Below the pieces are notes generated by a model, which saw nothing but the letters and a program-made list of their open reading frames with translations, did not search any database and was not told the DNA's origin. From contig NZ_RXNQ01000003.1 in the NCBI RefSeq assembly GCF_004138205.1, positions 1 to 64,000 on the forward strand: DNA of 64,000 nucleotides, in the 5' to 3' direction. This stretch comes from Pedobacter sp. SYP-B3415 (GTDB taxonomy: Bacteria; Bacteroidota; Bacteroidia; Sphingobacteriales; Sphingobacteriaceae). Made by a program: the position numbers and the translations under genes. This document shows positions 1 through 8,047 of the stretch, piece by piece (within the stretch, counting starts at the first letter, position 1; every line of letters begins with the position of its first letter).

Positions 1-109
1 GATTATCAAATGTAAAGCTAGGCTCAACCTCGAGGGTATTAAACACACCTATTCTGCTAAGTGGATTACTTTAATTTTGTTTGATATGAGTTTGTGTTGT
101 TTTGTCGGT
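1..109. other. Left-end intergenic sequence
   Basis: AT-rich sequence beyond the mnmE stop codon. I see no terminator hairpin or gene fragment here. Confidence 0.3.
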
Positions 110-1468
110 CTATTTGCCAATACAAAACTTACTAAAAATATTCTCCAGCAAATCGTCTGTTGTCACTGTCCCTGTGATCTCACCAAGATAGTGCAGGGCC
201 TGGCGGATATCCATAGCCAGGAAGTCTGAGGCTACAGGTTCGTCAATGTGCTGCAACACCCTTTCCAGCGCGGCCGAGGTGTTTTTGAGTGCTTCGACGT
301 GGCGAATGTTGGTTACCAGCGTTTCGTCCGTATTGATGCGGTGCAGGTTTACTTTTTCCAGCAGCACTTTTTTCAGTTCCTCTACCCCCTTGCCTTCCTT
401 TGCCGAGAGGAAAAAAGCATCGATGCCTGCAAAAGCTTCCCTGCCCTCCTCACCAAGCAGGTCGGCTTTGTTGATCAGCACCAGGTGCGGAATATCCAGC
501 TGCTGCAGCTCGTTGAGTTGCGTCCGGATCTCCCCAGGGCTTTGCGCGGCATCGGCCATGTAAATGATCAGTCTGGCCTGTTTCATCTTTTCACGCGTTC
601 GCGCTACACCCTGCGCCTCGATCAGATCGGCCGTTTCACGAATACCTGCGGTATCAATAAACCGGAACAGTACGCCGCCGATATTAAGCTCATCTTCGAT
701 CGTATCGCGTGTGGTGCCCGCAATGTCAGAAACAATAGCGCGTTCCTCGTTCAGCAGCGCGTTCAGCAGGGTCGATTTGCCCACGTTCGGTTTGCCGGCA
801 ATGACCACCGGTACGCCATTTTTTAACACGTTTCCGGTTTCAAACGAGCTGATCAGCCGGTTCAATACCGCAGCGATCTGCAGAATAAGTTGTTTCAATT
901 GCCCGCGATTTGCAAATTCCACATCTTCTTCGGCAAAGTCGAGCTCGAGTTCAATCATCGAAGCAAAATGGATCAGCTGCTCGCGCAGGCCCTCCAGCTC
1001 TTTGGCAAAACCGCCGCGCATCTGCTGCATAGCGACATCATGTGAGGCTTTACTGTTTGATGCGATCAGATCGGCAACCGCCTCTGCCCTGCTCAGGTCC
1101 ATACTCCCGTTCAGGAAAGCACGAAGCGTAAATTCTCCCGGCTTCGCCGCACGTGCGCCCTGCCTGATCAGTAGCTGAATAATCTGCTGGATAATGTAAT
1201 TTGAACCATGGCAGCTTATTTCGGCTACATTTTCACGCGTGTACGATTTTGGCGTTTTGTAGAGCCCCACCACCACCTCATCAATGATCAGCAATCCGTC
1301 CGTGATCAGTCCGAAGTGTAAAGTATGTGAGTCCTGCTGCTCCAGGTCTTTTCCTTTAAAAACCTTGTTCACAATACCGATGGCATCTGCTCCGGAGAGG
1401 CGGATCACGCCGATAGCGCCGCTTCCGGGCGGCGTAGACAAGGCAACAATGGTGTCTGAAACGATCAT
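110..1468 (-). CDS. mnmE: tRNA uridine-5-carboxymethylaminomethyl(34) synthesis GTPase MnmE
   Basis: This cytoplasmic GTPase works with MnmG to modify the wobble uridine (cmnm5U34) of certain tRNAs. The 452-residue protein has the usual family length. It starts MIVSDTIVALSTPPG, with the N-terminal folate-binding domain first. A GTPase domain follows, with P-loop GKPNVGKST near residue 225, the DTAGIRE motif and the NKAD motif, and the protein ends in the family signature FCIGK with its catalytic cysteine. The frame stays open upstream of this ATG, but the promoter -7 box at 1485-1492 lies only 16 nt upstream, so the longer versions would not be transcribed. It appears to be a single-gene transcript. 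Confidence 0.96.
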   Translation of the reverse strand: MIVSDTIVALSTPPGSGAIGVIRLSGADAIGIVNKVFKGKDLEQQDSHTLHFGLITDGLLIIDEVVVGLYKTPKSYTRENVAEISCHGSNYIIQQIIQLLIRQGARAAKPGEFTLRAFLNGSMDLSRAEAVADLIASNSKASHDVAMQQMRGGFAKELEGLREQLIHFASMIELELDFAEEDVEFANRGQLKQLILQIAAVLNRLISSFETGNVLKNGVPVVIAGKPNVGKSTLLNALLNEERAIVSDIAGTTRDTIEDELNIGGVLFRFIDTAGIRETADLIEAQGVARTREKMKQARLIIYMADAAQSPGEIRTQLNELQQLDIPHLVLINKADLLGEEGREAFAGIDAFFLSAKEGKGVEELKKVLLEKVNLHRINTDETLVTNIRHVEALKNTSAALERVLQHIDEPVASDFLAMDIRQALHYLGEITGTVTTDDLLENIFSKFCIGK

Positions 1469-1484
1469 GTTTTGGAATAAGATA

Positions 1485-1515
1485 CAAAAGTACGCCTTTC
1501 CCGGCCTGGCACAAA
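1485..1515 (-). promoter_or_regulatory. Bacteroidota-type promoter of mnmE
   Basis: On the minus strand TTTG (plus 1512-1515) is followed after exactly 19 nt by TACTTTTG (plus 1485-1492). This matches the Bacteroidota sigma consensus TTTG-N19-TAnnTTTG. The predicted transcript begins about 10 nt before the mnmE ATG. The -33 box is made from the end of the T-run of the upstream terminator. Confidence 0.7.
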
Positions 1516-1544
1516 AAAAGGAAGGTTCAAAAAAACCTTCCTTC
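1512..1544 (-). terminator. Intrinsic terminator after the four-helix-bundle sensor gene
   Basis: Perfect 10-bp arms (plus 1518-1527 and 1534-1543) enclose a 6-nt loop. On the minus strand they are followed by a run of seven T residues. It lies between the stop of the 1690-2373 gene and the mnmE promoter, which it overlaps. Confidence 0.75.
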
Positions 1545-1689
1545 AAAATTTCCATAACGGTCGAGGCTAGTTGTTTGATTCCGGGTCTCAATTGAGAACC
1601 CGAAACCTCAAAAACCTTATGAAAACTCTACTTAAAAAACGCTGAGCCGTAGAAAAGGTTTTACTATTTTTAAAACTTCAGGGTGTGCG

Positions 1690-2373
1690 TCAGTTTAGTT
1701 TATACTTATCCTGCCGCACATTGACGGTTTTTGAGGCAAAAAGCAGCGATACAATCATAGCGCCGATCACAATCGCCAGCACAGTCTGTACGAATGAATA
1801 CAGTCGGGTACCCGACACAAAAACATTGCTGTCTGATATCAGTTCGTCGGCAACCGAATGCTGAATGGCAATCAGCCTGGAGAGATGCGCGCTGCTCTGG
1901 CGGGCATAATTGCGCGCCTCAGTTTCGTAAAGTTTTAACGCAGCAGACCGCTCGCCACTACGATAAAGCGTTAGCACAGCCGCTTCCGCCTGCCGTTCCC
2001 GTTTCGACTGTTCTTTAAAAAGCTGAAGCTGCTGTTGTTCTGCCTTTACCAGATACGTGCGACTATATTTTACAAGCAGCGAATCAATAATGATATTACT
2101 TTGCCTGAGCTGCCTGCCGGGATCGACTGTGCTGTTGCCGCCGGTGTACAGCAACGCGTGACTTAAAGCCCGCTCCTTTGCATGAAGTTGTTCGCCAACA
2201 AAATACAGGTCGGTTGCCGGAACAAGCCGGTCTTTATACATAGAGACGAAGGCCTCATTGATGCTCTCCACGCTTTTATCTTCCAGAATCCGGATGAGCA
2301 AAATACAACCCATAACACAAAACAACAGCAGGGCTACCCTGACCTTGTTTCTGAAAAAATAAGCGAGGTCCAT
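1690..2373 (-). CDS. Membrane protein with MCP-like four-helix-bundle sensor domain
   Basis: The 227-residue protein has a transmembrane segment near residues 12-30, a mostly helical, Gln/Glu-rich extracytoplasmic region of about 150 residues, and a second transmembrane segment (VLAIVIGAMIVSLLFA) close to the C-terminus. This is the layout of the 4HB_MCP_1 ligand-binding module of chemoreceptors. The cytoplasmic tail is only about 12 residues and has no HAMP, kinase or signalling domain, so any output would need a partner. The start MDLAYFF is chosen because the -7 box at 2413-2420 lies upstream of it, while the longer TTG start at 2415 overlaps that box. Ligand and role are unknown. Confidence 0.7.
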   Translation of the reverse strand: MDLAYFFRNKVRVALLLFCVMGCILLIRILEDKSVESINEAFVSMYKDRLVPATDLYFVGEQLHAKERALSHALLYTGGNSTVDPGRQLRQSNIIIDSLLVKYSRTYLVKAEQQQLQLFKEQSKRERQAEAAVLTLYRSGERSAALKLYETEARNYARQSSAHLSRLIAIQHSVADELISDSNVFVSGTRLYSFVQTVLAIVIGAMIVSLLFASKTVNVRQDKYKLN

Positions 2374-2412
2374 ATGGAATGGCGCAGACGATTGGCGTCC
2401 AGACGCGCTAAC

Positions 2413-2420
2413 CAAATATA
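2413..2420 (-). promoter_or_regulatory. Promoter -7 box of the four-helix-bundle sensor gene
   Basis: TATATTTG on the minus strand fits TAnnTTTG and lies 40 nt upstream of the chosen ATG at 2373. I see no clear -33 box at the usual distance. It sits at the edge of repeat block A. Confidence 0.5.
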
Positions 2421-2429
2421 CCGAAAGGA

Positions 2430-3445
2430 AATCAAGTTCTAAGTTGTAGGTGTATTAAGTTCTAAGTTGTAGGTATTAAGTTTTAAGTCTGGGCGCATAC
2501 CCCTCAATGACCGCTGGTTGAGCCACGAGCCATGAATCAGTAAAGTTTTAAGTTGAGTTATTAAGTTGTAAGTCTGGGCGCCCAACCCCTCAATGGGATT
2601 AAAGAAAAAGGAACCAAGACGAAAGACCACGGCGCCTAACCCTTCAATTTGCCAAGCCCGACTGACGTCCCCCACGCCGTTATCCGAAGCGCGTTTACGC
2701 AATCCCTTTTTCCCGATAGCGCAACGGCGAGGGATCCCCTGCGAAGAGGCAGCATCGATGTTCGCGCGGTGGGCCAAAGAAAAAAGAACCAGGATGAATG
2801 ACAGCTTGATGTTGAAAGTTGAAAGTAAAAAGTTTAAACCCTGGGCGCATACCCCTCAATGACCGCTGGTTGAGCCACGAGCCATGAATCATGAGCCAGG
2901 ACCTGGGTGCCTAACCCCCTCACTTTGCCAAGCCCCACTGTCGTCCCCCACGCCGTCATCCCGAAGCCCGTTTACGGAATCCCTTTTTCCCGATAGCGCA
3001 ACGGCGATGGATTCCCTGCGAAGAGGCAGCATCGACGTTCGCGCGGTGGGCCAAAGAAAAAAGAACAAGGATGAATGACAGCTTGAGTTGAAAGTTGAAA
3101 GTAAAAAGTTTAAACCCTGGGCGCATACCCCTCAATGACCGCTGGTTGAGCCACGAGCCATGAATCATGAGCCAGGACCTGCGTGACAAACCCCTCACCT
3201 TGCCAAGCCCCACTGTCGTCCCCCCACGCCGTCATCCCAAAGCCCGTTTACGGAATCCCTTTTTCCCGATAGCGCAACGGCGAGGGATCCCCTGCGAAGA
3301 GGCAGCATCGACGTTCGCGCGGTGGGACCAAAGAAAAAAGAACCAGGAAAAAAGACCACACGCCTTAACGCATAATACGCTAAAAGCGGCGGAGGGGTTT
3401 TTGCGCCCGGTCTGGATACGAACTACGAATACCTATATACTATTG
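2430..3445. repeat. Intergenic mosaic repeat block A (tandem ~276-bp unit, 2.7 copies)
   Basis: This non-coding stretch is built from modules that recur in blocks B and C. They are (i) A/T-rich tracts such as aagttgtaggtattaag, (ii) gagccacgagccatgaatca, (iii) a ~124-bp core starting gccaagccc and ending near gttcgcgcggtggg, (iv) aaagaaaaaagaaccagga, and (v) a terminal piece with ctacgaatacctatatac. The core is present at 2651-2773, 2927-3050 and 3202-3326, with spacings of 277 and 276 bp, so the block is a tandem array with point differences. Short open frames here follow the repeats and do not look like genes. Confidence 0.85.
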
Positions 3446-3478
3446 ACGAACTCATATCTCAATCCGACTTCCCGGCTT

Positions 3479-4897
3479 TTAATAATCATCGGCCGGCTGG
3501 CCAAAAAATGAGGGAGCGAAGTTGACAAGGTACAGCTGCCGTTTGGCGCGTGTAATCGCTGTGTACAGCCAGCGGAGAAAATCAAGATCAATCATTTCTT
3601 CCGTCAGGTAACCCTGATCTACAAACACGGCATCCCATTGCCCGCCCTGCGCCTTGTGGCAGGTAACCGCATACGAAAACTTGATCTGCAGCGCATTGTA
3701 ATAGGGATCTTCCTTTATCGCACGCATGATCGCCGGCCGGTTGCCGAGGTGTGCGTAATCTTCCAGCAGTCCTTCATAGAGCCGCTTTCCGGCTTCGTAA
3801 GGCAGGCTTGGCGTTTCTGCCTGCAGCGTATCGAGCATCACCTTACAGGATACAATGCCTGCCGCCGGGAAATCGCTCAGTTCAATCTGCGCATCCATAA
3901 AACGCAGGCCATAGCGTTCTTCTTCGCCGCGTACCCGAATAATGCGCGCCATGTCGCCGTTTGCAATAAAAGCGGCATCTTCGTTGTCAGGAAGCCAGAA
4001 ATAATTGTTTTTAACGATCATAATCCGGTCGCCCCCTGTCAGTTCTTCTTCCCTGTAAAGCAGTCTCGAGCGGATCTGGTTGTTGTAGGTATTGGCAGAC
4101 TTGTTTGAACGGCAAACCACGAGCGTAGACTCTTCGCCAAATTCGCGGTACGCATACTCCAGCCCTTCAACCATGCGCATTCCGGTCATTCGGAAGGTAT
4201 CCTGAAAACCTTTGGTCACAAACCTCGGGATTGTCACTTTATTGGTCCTGATGTAATTGCGCAGCATCGTAGCATTGCGCAGAATGCCGGATTGTTTTTC
4301 CTGCCGCAGCACTTCTTTCAGTTCGACCGCGCGCAGGTTCAGATCATAGCGGTCTTTCAGGTATTTTGGCTGCAGCGCCGGACTCTCCAGGCTTCCCACA
4401 GGCGGCAGCTGACCGGTATCGCCTACAAACATCAAAAGGCAATTTTTGTCATTATACACGAACTCCAGCAGGTCTGCCAGCAGGGAACTTCCGCGCTCAT
4501 TGCGTTCATCGGCAATCATCGATGCTTCATCGACGATAAAGAGTGTATCCTGCGCCAGGTTCGGTGCGAGCTGGAAAGACATGTCGTGACCCACCGCCGC
4601 GCGTTTACGGTAAATGCGTTTATGGATGGTGAAAGCCTTACGCCCGGAATAATTACCCATTACTTTGGCCGCCCGGCCGGTTGGTGCCAGCAACTCTGCC
4701 TTGTAACCAAAGCTGCGAAGCGCCCTGACCAATGCAGACAGCGAGGTAGTCTTTCCCGTTCCGGCGTAGCCGCGAAGAACAAAACAGCCGTCAGCTGGCC
4801 TTTCCTCAAGAAAGGCAGCCATCTCGCTGCAAAACACCTGTTGTTCGGCAGTTGGCGGAAAGGGATAGGCGGCAGCAATCAGCGCAGCTTTACTCAT
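3479..4897 (-). CDS. RecD/Pif1-like ATP-dependent DNA helicase (AAA family, UvrD-type C-terminus)
   Basis: The 472-residue superfamily 1 helicase has Walker A motif GYAGTGKTT near residue 45 and Walker B FIVDEAS near residue 120. It also has GDTGQLPPVGS (motif III) and a C-terminal UvrD_C_2-type block containing AVTCHKAQGGQWD and LYTAITRAKRQLYLV. These features place it near RecD2/Pif1 helicases that unwind DNA 5'-3', but the long N-terminal domain of RecD is absent. The ATG lies 2 nt after the stop codon of the cyclase-like gene, so the two are almost surely one transcript. DNA repair or replication-stress functions are plausible; the exact substrate is not known. Confidence 0.88.
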   Translation of the reverse strand: MSKAALIAAAYPFPPTAEQQVFCSEMAAFLEERPADGCFVLRGYAGTGKTTSLSALVRALRSFGYKAELLAPTGRAAKVMGNYSGRKAFTIHKRIYRKRAAVGHDMSFQLAPNLAQDTLFIVDEASMIADERNERGSSLLADLLEFVYNDKNCLLMFVGDTGQLPPVGSLESPALQPKYLKDRYDLNLRAVELKEVLRQEKQSGILRNATMLRNYIRTNKVTIPRFVTKGFQDTFRMTGMRMVEGLEYAYREFGEESTLVVCRSNKSANTYNNQIRSRLLYREEELTGGDRIMIVKNNYFWLPDNEDAAFIANGDMARIIRVRGEEERYGLRFMDAQIELSDFPAAGIVSCKVMLDTLQAETPSLPYEAGKRLYEGLLEDYAHLGNRPAIMRAIKEDPYYNALQIKFSYAVTCHKAQGGQWDAVFVDQGYLTEEMIDLDFLRWLYTAITRAKRQLYLVNFAPSFFGQPADDY

Positions 4898-4899
4898 CT

Positions 4900-6060
4900 T
4901 TAAAGCAGTAGGGTATCAATGCGGTGAGCCAGTACGCGCTGCTGCATCTCAGACCAGGTAAAGACGGTGAAATGTCCATCCTGCGAAGCAACCAACCCGA
5001 GCGACCGGTGTTCATCGTTAACAAACTGCGCCACAGAAAAATGCCGGGTACCCCCAATTCTGCCGGGGTGCACCACCACCTGTTCGCCACCGATAACCGG
5101 TTCAATCAGGGCAACATCCCCAACCTGCGGTTTGCCCTGCGCACGGCCCAGTTTAGCACCAAATGCAAGCAACTGAAAATTACTGTTGATCAGCGTGGCA
5201 CCATCAACGGCAGTCAGACCTGAAAGATGGTCAACCTCACGCTGTAAGGCGCTTAACCAGTAAAGTTCGCTTACGTTACTTTCCTGCTGCCTGATCAGTT
5301 TGCCGAGTCCGCAAAAAGCCGGGTCCAAACCATACTGCATCGGTTTGATCACCGAATCGCTCCAGCTTTGCGAGGCTGCATCGACCATGATCAGCGAACC
5401 GCCCCGGCCATGGGCTCGCATAGAAACCGCCAACTGAATAAGCACATTGATCGGATCGTTCCACGAAGACAGGATTTCCTGATCAAGTAAGGCCCTGACC
5501 ATAGCGGGAGAATCGGGAAGCGATGCAATACGTTCATCGACAACCTTCACCTGGTCACCTTTAAGAACGGCGACATTGCTGAATTTGCCGAAACCGGAAA
5601 TACGCCGGTGTTTGATAACCAGCAGCGCCGGTTCAGAAACATCAAGCACAAAGCAGAAATTTGGAATAATCTGCGTGGTTCCCCAGATCATCAATTCATC
5701 ATCAAATTTCCAGACGCCAAGGTGAATACCCGCCCGCTCTACACCGGGCGCAATTTTAGTCAGCAAGGTTGGCGTTAGCGGCAGCGGATGACGGAACATC
5801 AGCGCGCTTGCAGCATGGCCCGGCGGCAGGTAGGCCAGCGAGATCTTCGGCGAATGGCCCTCCTCTTTACGCAGGCTCGCCCAGAACGCCGCATCAATCA
5901 TGCTTTCGATAGACTGGCGGTCGGGCAGCGGTGCAACGCCCTGTTCCCCATTGTTATTGGCCAGGCCAATGTGCCGGGCAAAATGACTCTCTACCAATTC
6001 AGATACCGTTGCCGCTGCCTGATACGTAGACGTGTATTCCATATAATCGTGCGTATGCAT
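4900..6060 (-). CDS. Probable diadenylate cyclase-type protein (DAC/DisA_N domain with DACNV-like N-terminus)
   Basis: The C-terminal part of this 386-residue protein carries the hallmarks of the DAC domain that makes cyclic di-AMP from two ATP: a DGA motif (VDGATLI, about residue 285) and a GTRH motif (GGTRHFSVAQF, about residue 337) followed by a short GLVASQDG strand. The second arginine of the usual RHR triplet is replaced by Phe (RHF). About 200 N-terminal residues resemble the Bacteroidota DACNV sensor region. No membrane segment is visible, unlike CdaA. It is the first gene of an operon with the helicase at 3479-4897. Whether it is catalytically active is uncertain. An alternative start is Met7. 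Confidence 0.72.
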   Translation of the reverse strand: MHTHDYMEYTSTYQAAATVSELVESHFARHIGLANNNGEQGVAPLPDRQSIESMIDAAFWASLRKEEGHSPKISLAYLPPGHAASALMFRHPLPLTPTLLTKIAPGVERAGIHLGVWKFDDELMIWGTTQIIPNFCFVLDVSEPALLVIKHRRISGFGKFSNVAVLKGDQVKVVDERIASLPDSPAMVRALLDQEILSSWNDPINVLIQLAVSMRAHGRGGSLIMVDAASQSWSDSVIKPMQYGLDPAFCGLGKLIRQQESNVSELYWLSALQREVDHLSGLTAVDGATLINSNFQLLAFGAKLGRAQGKPQVGDVALIEPVIGGEQVVVHPGRIGGTRHFSVAQFVNDEHRSLGLVASQDGHFTVFTWSEMQQRVLAHRIDTLLL

Positions 6061-6183
6061 TAAAGATGACCGGATTTTTCCGGGTTTTGAATGCTAAAGA
6101 TAGGCATTGTATTGATGATTAAAACTGCAGGCTGGTCGGCGCTGAGTAAAATTGGCAGCGGCCCGTGTTATTAAAAAAAATTC

Positions 6184-6191
6184 TACTTTTG
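6184..6191 (+). promoter_or_regulatory. Promoter -7 box of the DUF3822-rsmD-coaD operon
   Basis: TACTTTTG fits TAnnTTTG exactly and ends 5 nt before the ATG at 6197, predicting an almost leaderless mRNA. It decides the start of the DUF3822 gene: the longer frame beginning at 6152 would start upstream of the promoter. Confidence 0.6.
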
Positions 6192-6196
6192 CTCAA

Positions 6197-7015
6197 ATGA
6201 ACGGCAACAACAGTATCTTTCTGTCTATACCTCAACTGGAGGGTCGCCGCGAGGCAGCAGATGAACTGCTGGTTCGCATTACACAAACATCCTTTTCATT
6301 TGCCATTTTTGGCGGCGGCAGCGAGGATCTTAAAGCTTTGTTTGATCTTCCGCATTGCAGCAATGGTTTTGCTGCCGCCGTGAGCGCGCTTGCCGATGAC
6401 CCGGTTTTTGCGCTTCCATTTGCACATGCTTATGTGGCCGTGCAGACAGACAACCTGATTTTTGTTCCTAAAGCATTAGAAGCCGAAGATCCGGCCGTCT
6501 ACGCCAGATACTTTAACTTTACCGATGGTACTGCTGTTCATCAGCGCGACGACCAGGAGTTTAATACGGTTTTCACCATACCGGAAAAAGCAGAACACTT
6601 TCTGACACATTTCGATCAGGCCACGCTTCTGCCGCTGGCTACGCCGATGCTCAGCATGACCCGGCATTTTCAGGGCGATGCCTTAGTTCTTGACTTCAAT
6701 CCGCAGCAGGTATCGTTTTTATTAAAGAAAGATGGCCTGCCGGTATTCTTCCAAACTTATGAGATTGAAAACTCCGCCGAGCTTAACTATTATCTGTTGC
6801 TGCTTATTGACAGCCTGACCCTTAACCGGAATACCACGGTTTATTTATCAGGCATTATTCACGAAGACGATACGGCCCATTCCTGTGTTTCAAAATACTT
6901 TGATCAGGTGTATTTCTTCCTTCCCGCGCAGCCGGAGAGTGACATTGCACTCCTGAACGATCTCCCCTTACATTATTACAGTACACTTCTTGCGCAGCTG
7001 TCATGCGGATTATAG
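6197..7015 (+). CDS. DUF3822 family protein
   Basis: The 272-residue cytoplasmic protein resembles the Bacteroidota-specific DUF3822 family, which is thought to have an actin/Hsp70-like (ASKHA) fold. It has alternating hydrophobic strands such as ALVLDFNPQQVSFLLKKDG and NTTVYLSGIIHE, and no signal peptide or membrane segment. Its last 13 nt overlap the start of rsmD, so translation of the two is probably coupled. That suggests a link to 16S rRNA modification or ribosome assembly, but no function is established. Confidence 0.8.
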   Translation: MNGNNSIFLSIPQLEGRREAADELLVRITQTSFSFAIFGGGSEDLKALFDLPHCSNGFAAAVSALADDPVFALPFAHAYVAVQTDNLIFVPKALEAEDPAVYARYFNFTDGTAVHQRDDQEFNTVFTIPEKAEHFLTHFDQATLLPLATPMLSMTRHFQGDALVLDFNPQQVSFLLKKDGLPVFFQTYEIENSAELNYYLLLLIDSLTLNRNTTVYLSGIIHEDDTAHSCVSKYFDQVYFFLPAQPESDIALLNDLPLHYYSTLLAQLSCGL

Positions 7016-7536
7016 GCGGAAAACTAAAAGGCATCCGCCTGCAGCCGCCGGGAAATCTGCCCGTCCGGCCAACCACCGATATGGCGAAAGAAGCGTTATT
7101 CAATATCCTGAACAATGTTTTCGACCTTGAGGAGACACGGGTGCTCGACCTTTTCTGCGGCACCGGGAATGTTTCGCTCGAATTTGCATCGCGCGGAGCG
7201 GAAGTTACAGCGGCAGATCAGCATGCCGGTTGTGTAAAGTGGGTTACCCAAAGCGCGTCCCGGCACCAGTTGAAAAACGTAACGGTGAGGCGGGCAGACG
7301 TTTTTAAGCTCCTGCTCGAAAAGCAAGAACCTTACGACCTGATCTTTGCAGATCCGCCCTATCAGTTGGCGACCATTCCCCAGATTCCGCTGCTTGTACA
7401 CAGCCATGGCCTGCTGAAGCCGGGCGGCTGGCTGATTGTCGAGCACCAGAGCATGATGCAGCTAAGCAACCAGCCCAACTATACCGAGACACGGAAGTAC
7501 GGCAATTCCTCCTTTAGTTTTTTCAAAAACGCATAA
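7003..7536 (+). CDS. rsmD: 16S rRNA (guanine(966)-N(2))-methyltransferase RsmD
   Basis: This SAM-dependent methyltransferase makes m2G966 in the small-subunit rRNA. The 177-residue protein begins MRIIGGKLKG, the characteristic RsmD N-terminus. It has the SAM-binding motif VLDLFCGTGNVSLE near residue 46 and the catalytic DPPY motif near residue 117. Its start overlaps the end of the DUF3822 gene by 13 nt, and coaD follows after 49 nt. The pairing of rsmD with coaD is common across bacteria. Confidence 0.94.
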   Translation: MRIIGGKLKGIRLQPPGNLPVRPTTDMAKEALFNILNNVFDLEETRVLDLFCGTGNVSLEFASRGAEVTAADQHAGCVKWVTQSASRHQLKNVTVRRADVFKLLLEKQEPYDLIFADPPYQLATIPQIPLLVHSHGLLKPGGWLIVEHQSMMQLSNQPNYTETRKYGNSSFSFFKNA

Positions 7537-7585
7537 TTTTTTAGTTCTTTGCTGATGCCGCTTTCGCAGCGAAAAAGAAGACCTT

Positions 7586-8047
7586 ATGAAAATTGCCCTC
7601 TTTCCCGGTTCTTTCGATCCGATCACTGTTGCCCACGTTGACATCCTGAAGCGCGCATTGCCCCTGTTCGACAAGGTAGTTGTTGGCATTGGCGTAAACA
7701 GCTCTAAACAACACCTGCTGCCGGTCGAGACACGGGAAAAGATGCTCAGCGAGCTCTTTAAAAATGAAGACCAGATCGAGGTGCAGCTTTACGAGGGTCT
7801 GACTGTCGATTTCTGCCGCAGGCTGAACGCCTCTTACATGCTGAGGGGTATCCGCTCTGCCGCCGATTTTGAATATGAACGGGCCATTGCCCAGATCAAC
7901 CAGACCATGCTGCCTGGTGTAGAAACTATTCTGCTGCTCAGTAAACCTGAATACACAGCTGTAAGTTCAACAATTGTCCGTGATATTTTAAGAAATAAGG
8001 GTGATGTCAGCCCTTTTGTGCCCCAGGGAACGCTGGCGTACCTGTAA
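7586..8047 (+). CDS. coaD: Pantetheine-phosphate adenylyltransferase CoaD
   Basis: This enzyme transfers AMP from ATP to 4'-phosphopantetheine, the penultimate step of coenzyme A synthesis. The 153-residue protein starts MKIALFPGSFDPITVAH. The catalytic histidine (His17) is present, although the usual TxGH sequence reads TVAH here. The C-terminal SSTIVRD motif of the nucleotidyltransferase fold is intact. The last 41 nt overlap the 3' end of the converging Nudix gene, so neither gene has room for an ordinary terminator. Confidence 0.95.
   Translation: MKIALFPGSFDPITVAHVDILKRALPLFDKVVVGIGVNSSKQHLLPVETREKMLSELFKNEDQIEVQLYEGLTVDFCRRLNASYMLRGIRSAADFEYERAIAQINQTMLPGVETILLLSKPEYTAVSSTIVRDILRNKGDVSPFVPQGTLAYL

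Noticed and set aside
564..1178. Long open frame on the plus strand opposite mnmE
   Set aside because: It is the antisense shadow of mnmE, Ser/Arg-rich with no recognisable domain.
2439..3511. Several open frames of 64-114 codons in block A
   Set aside because: They repeat with the DNA modules, share no domain with known proteins and lack promoters of their own; best read as non-coding repeats.
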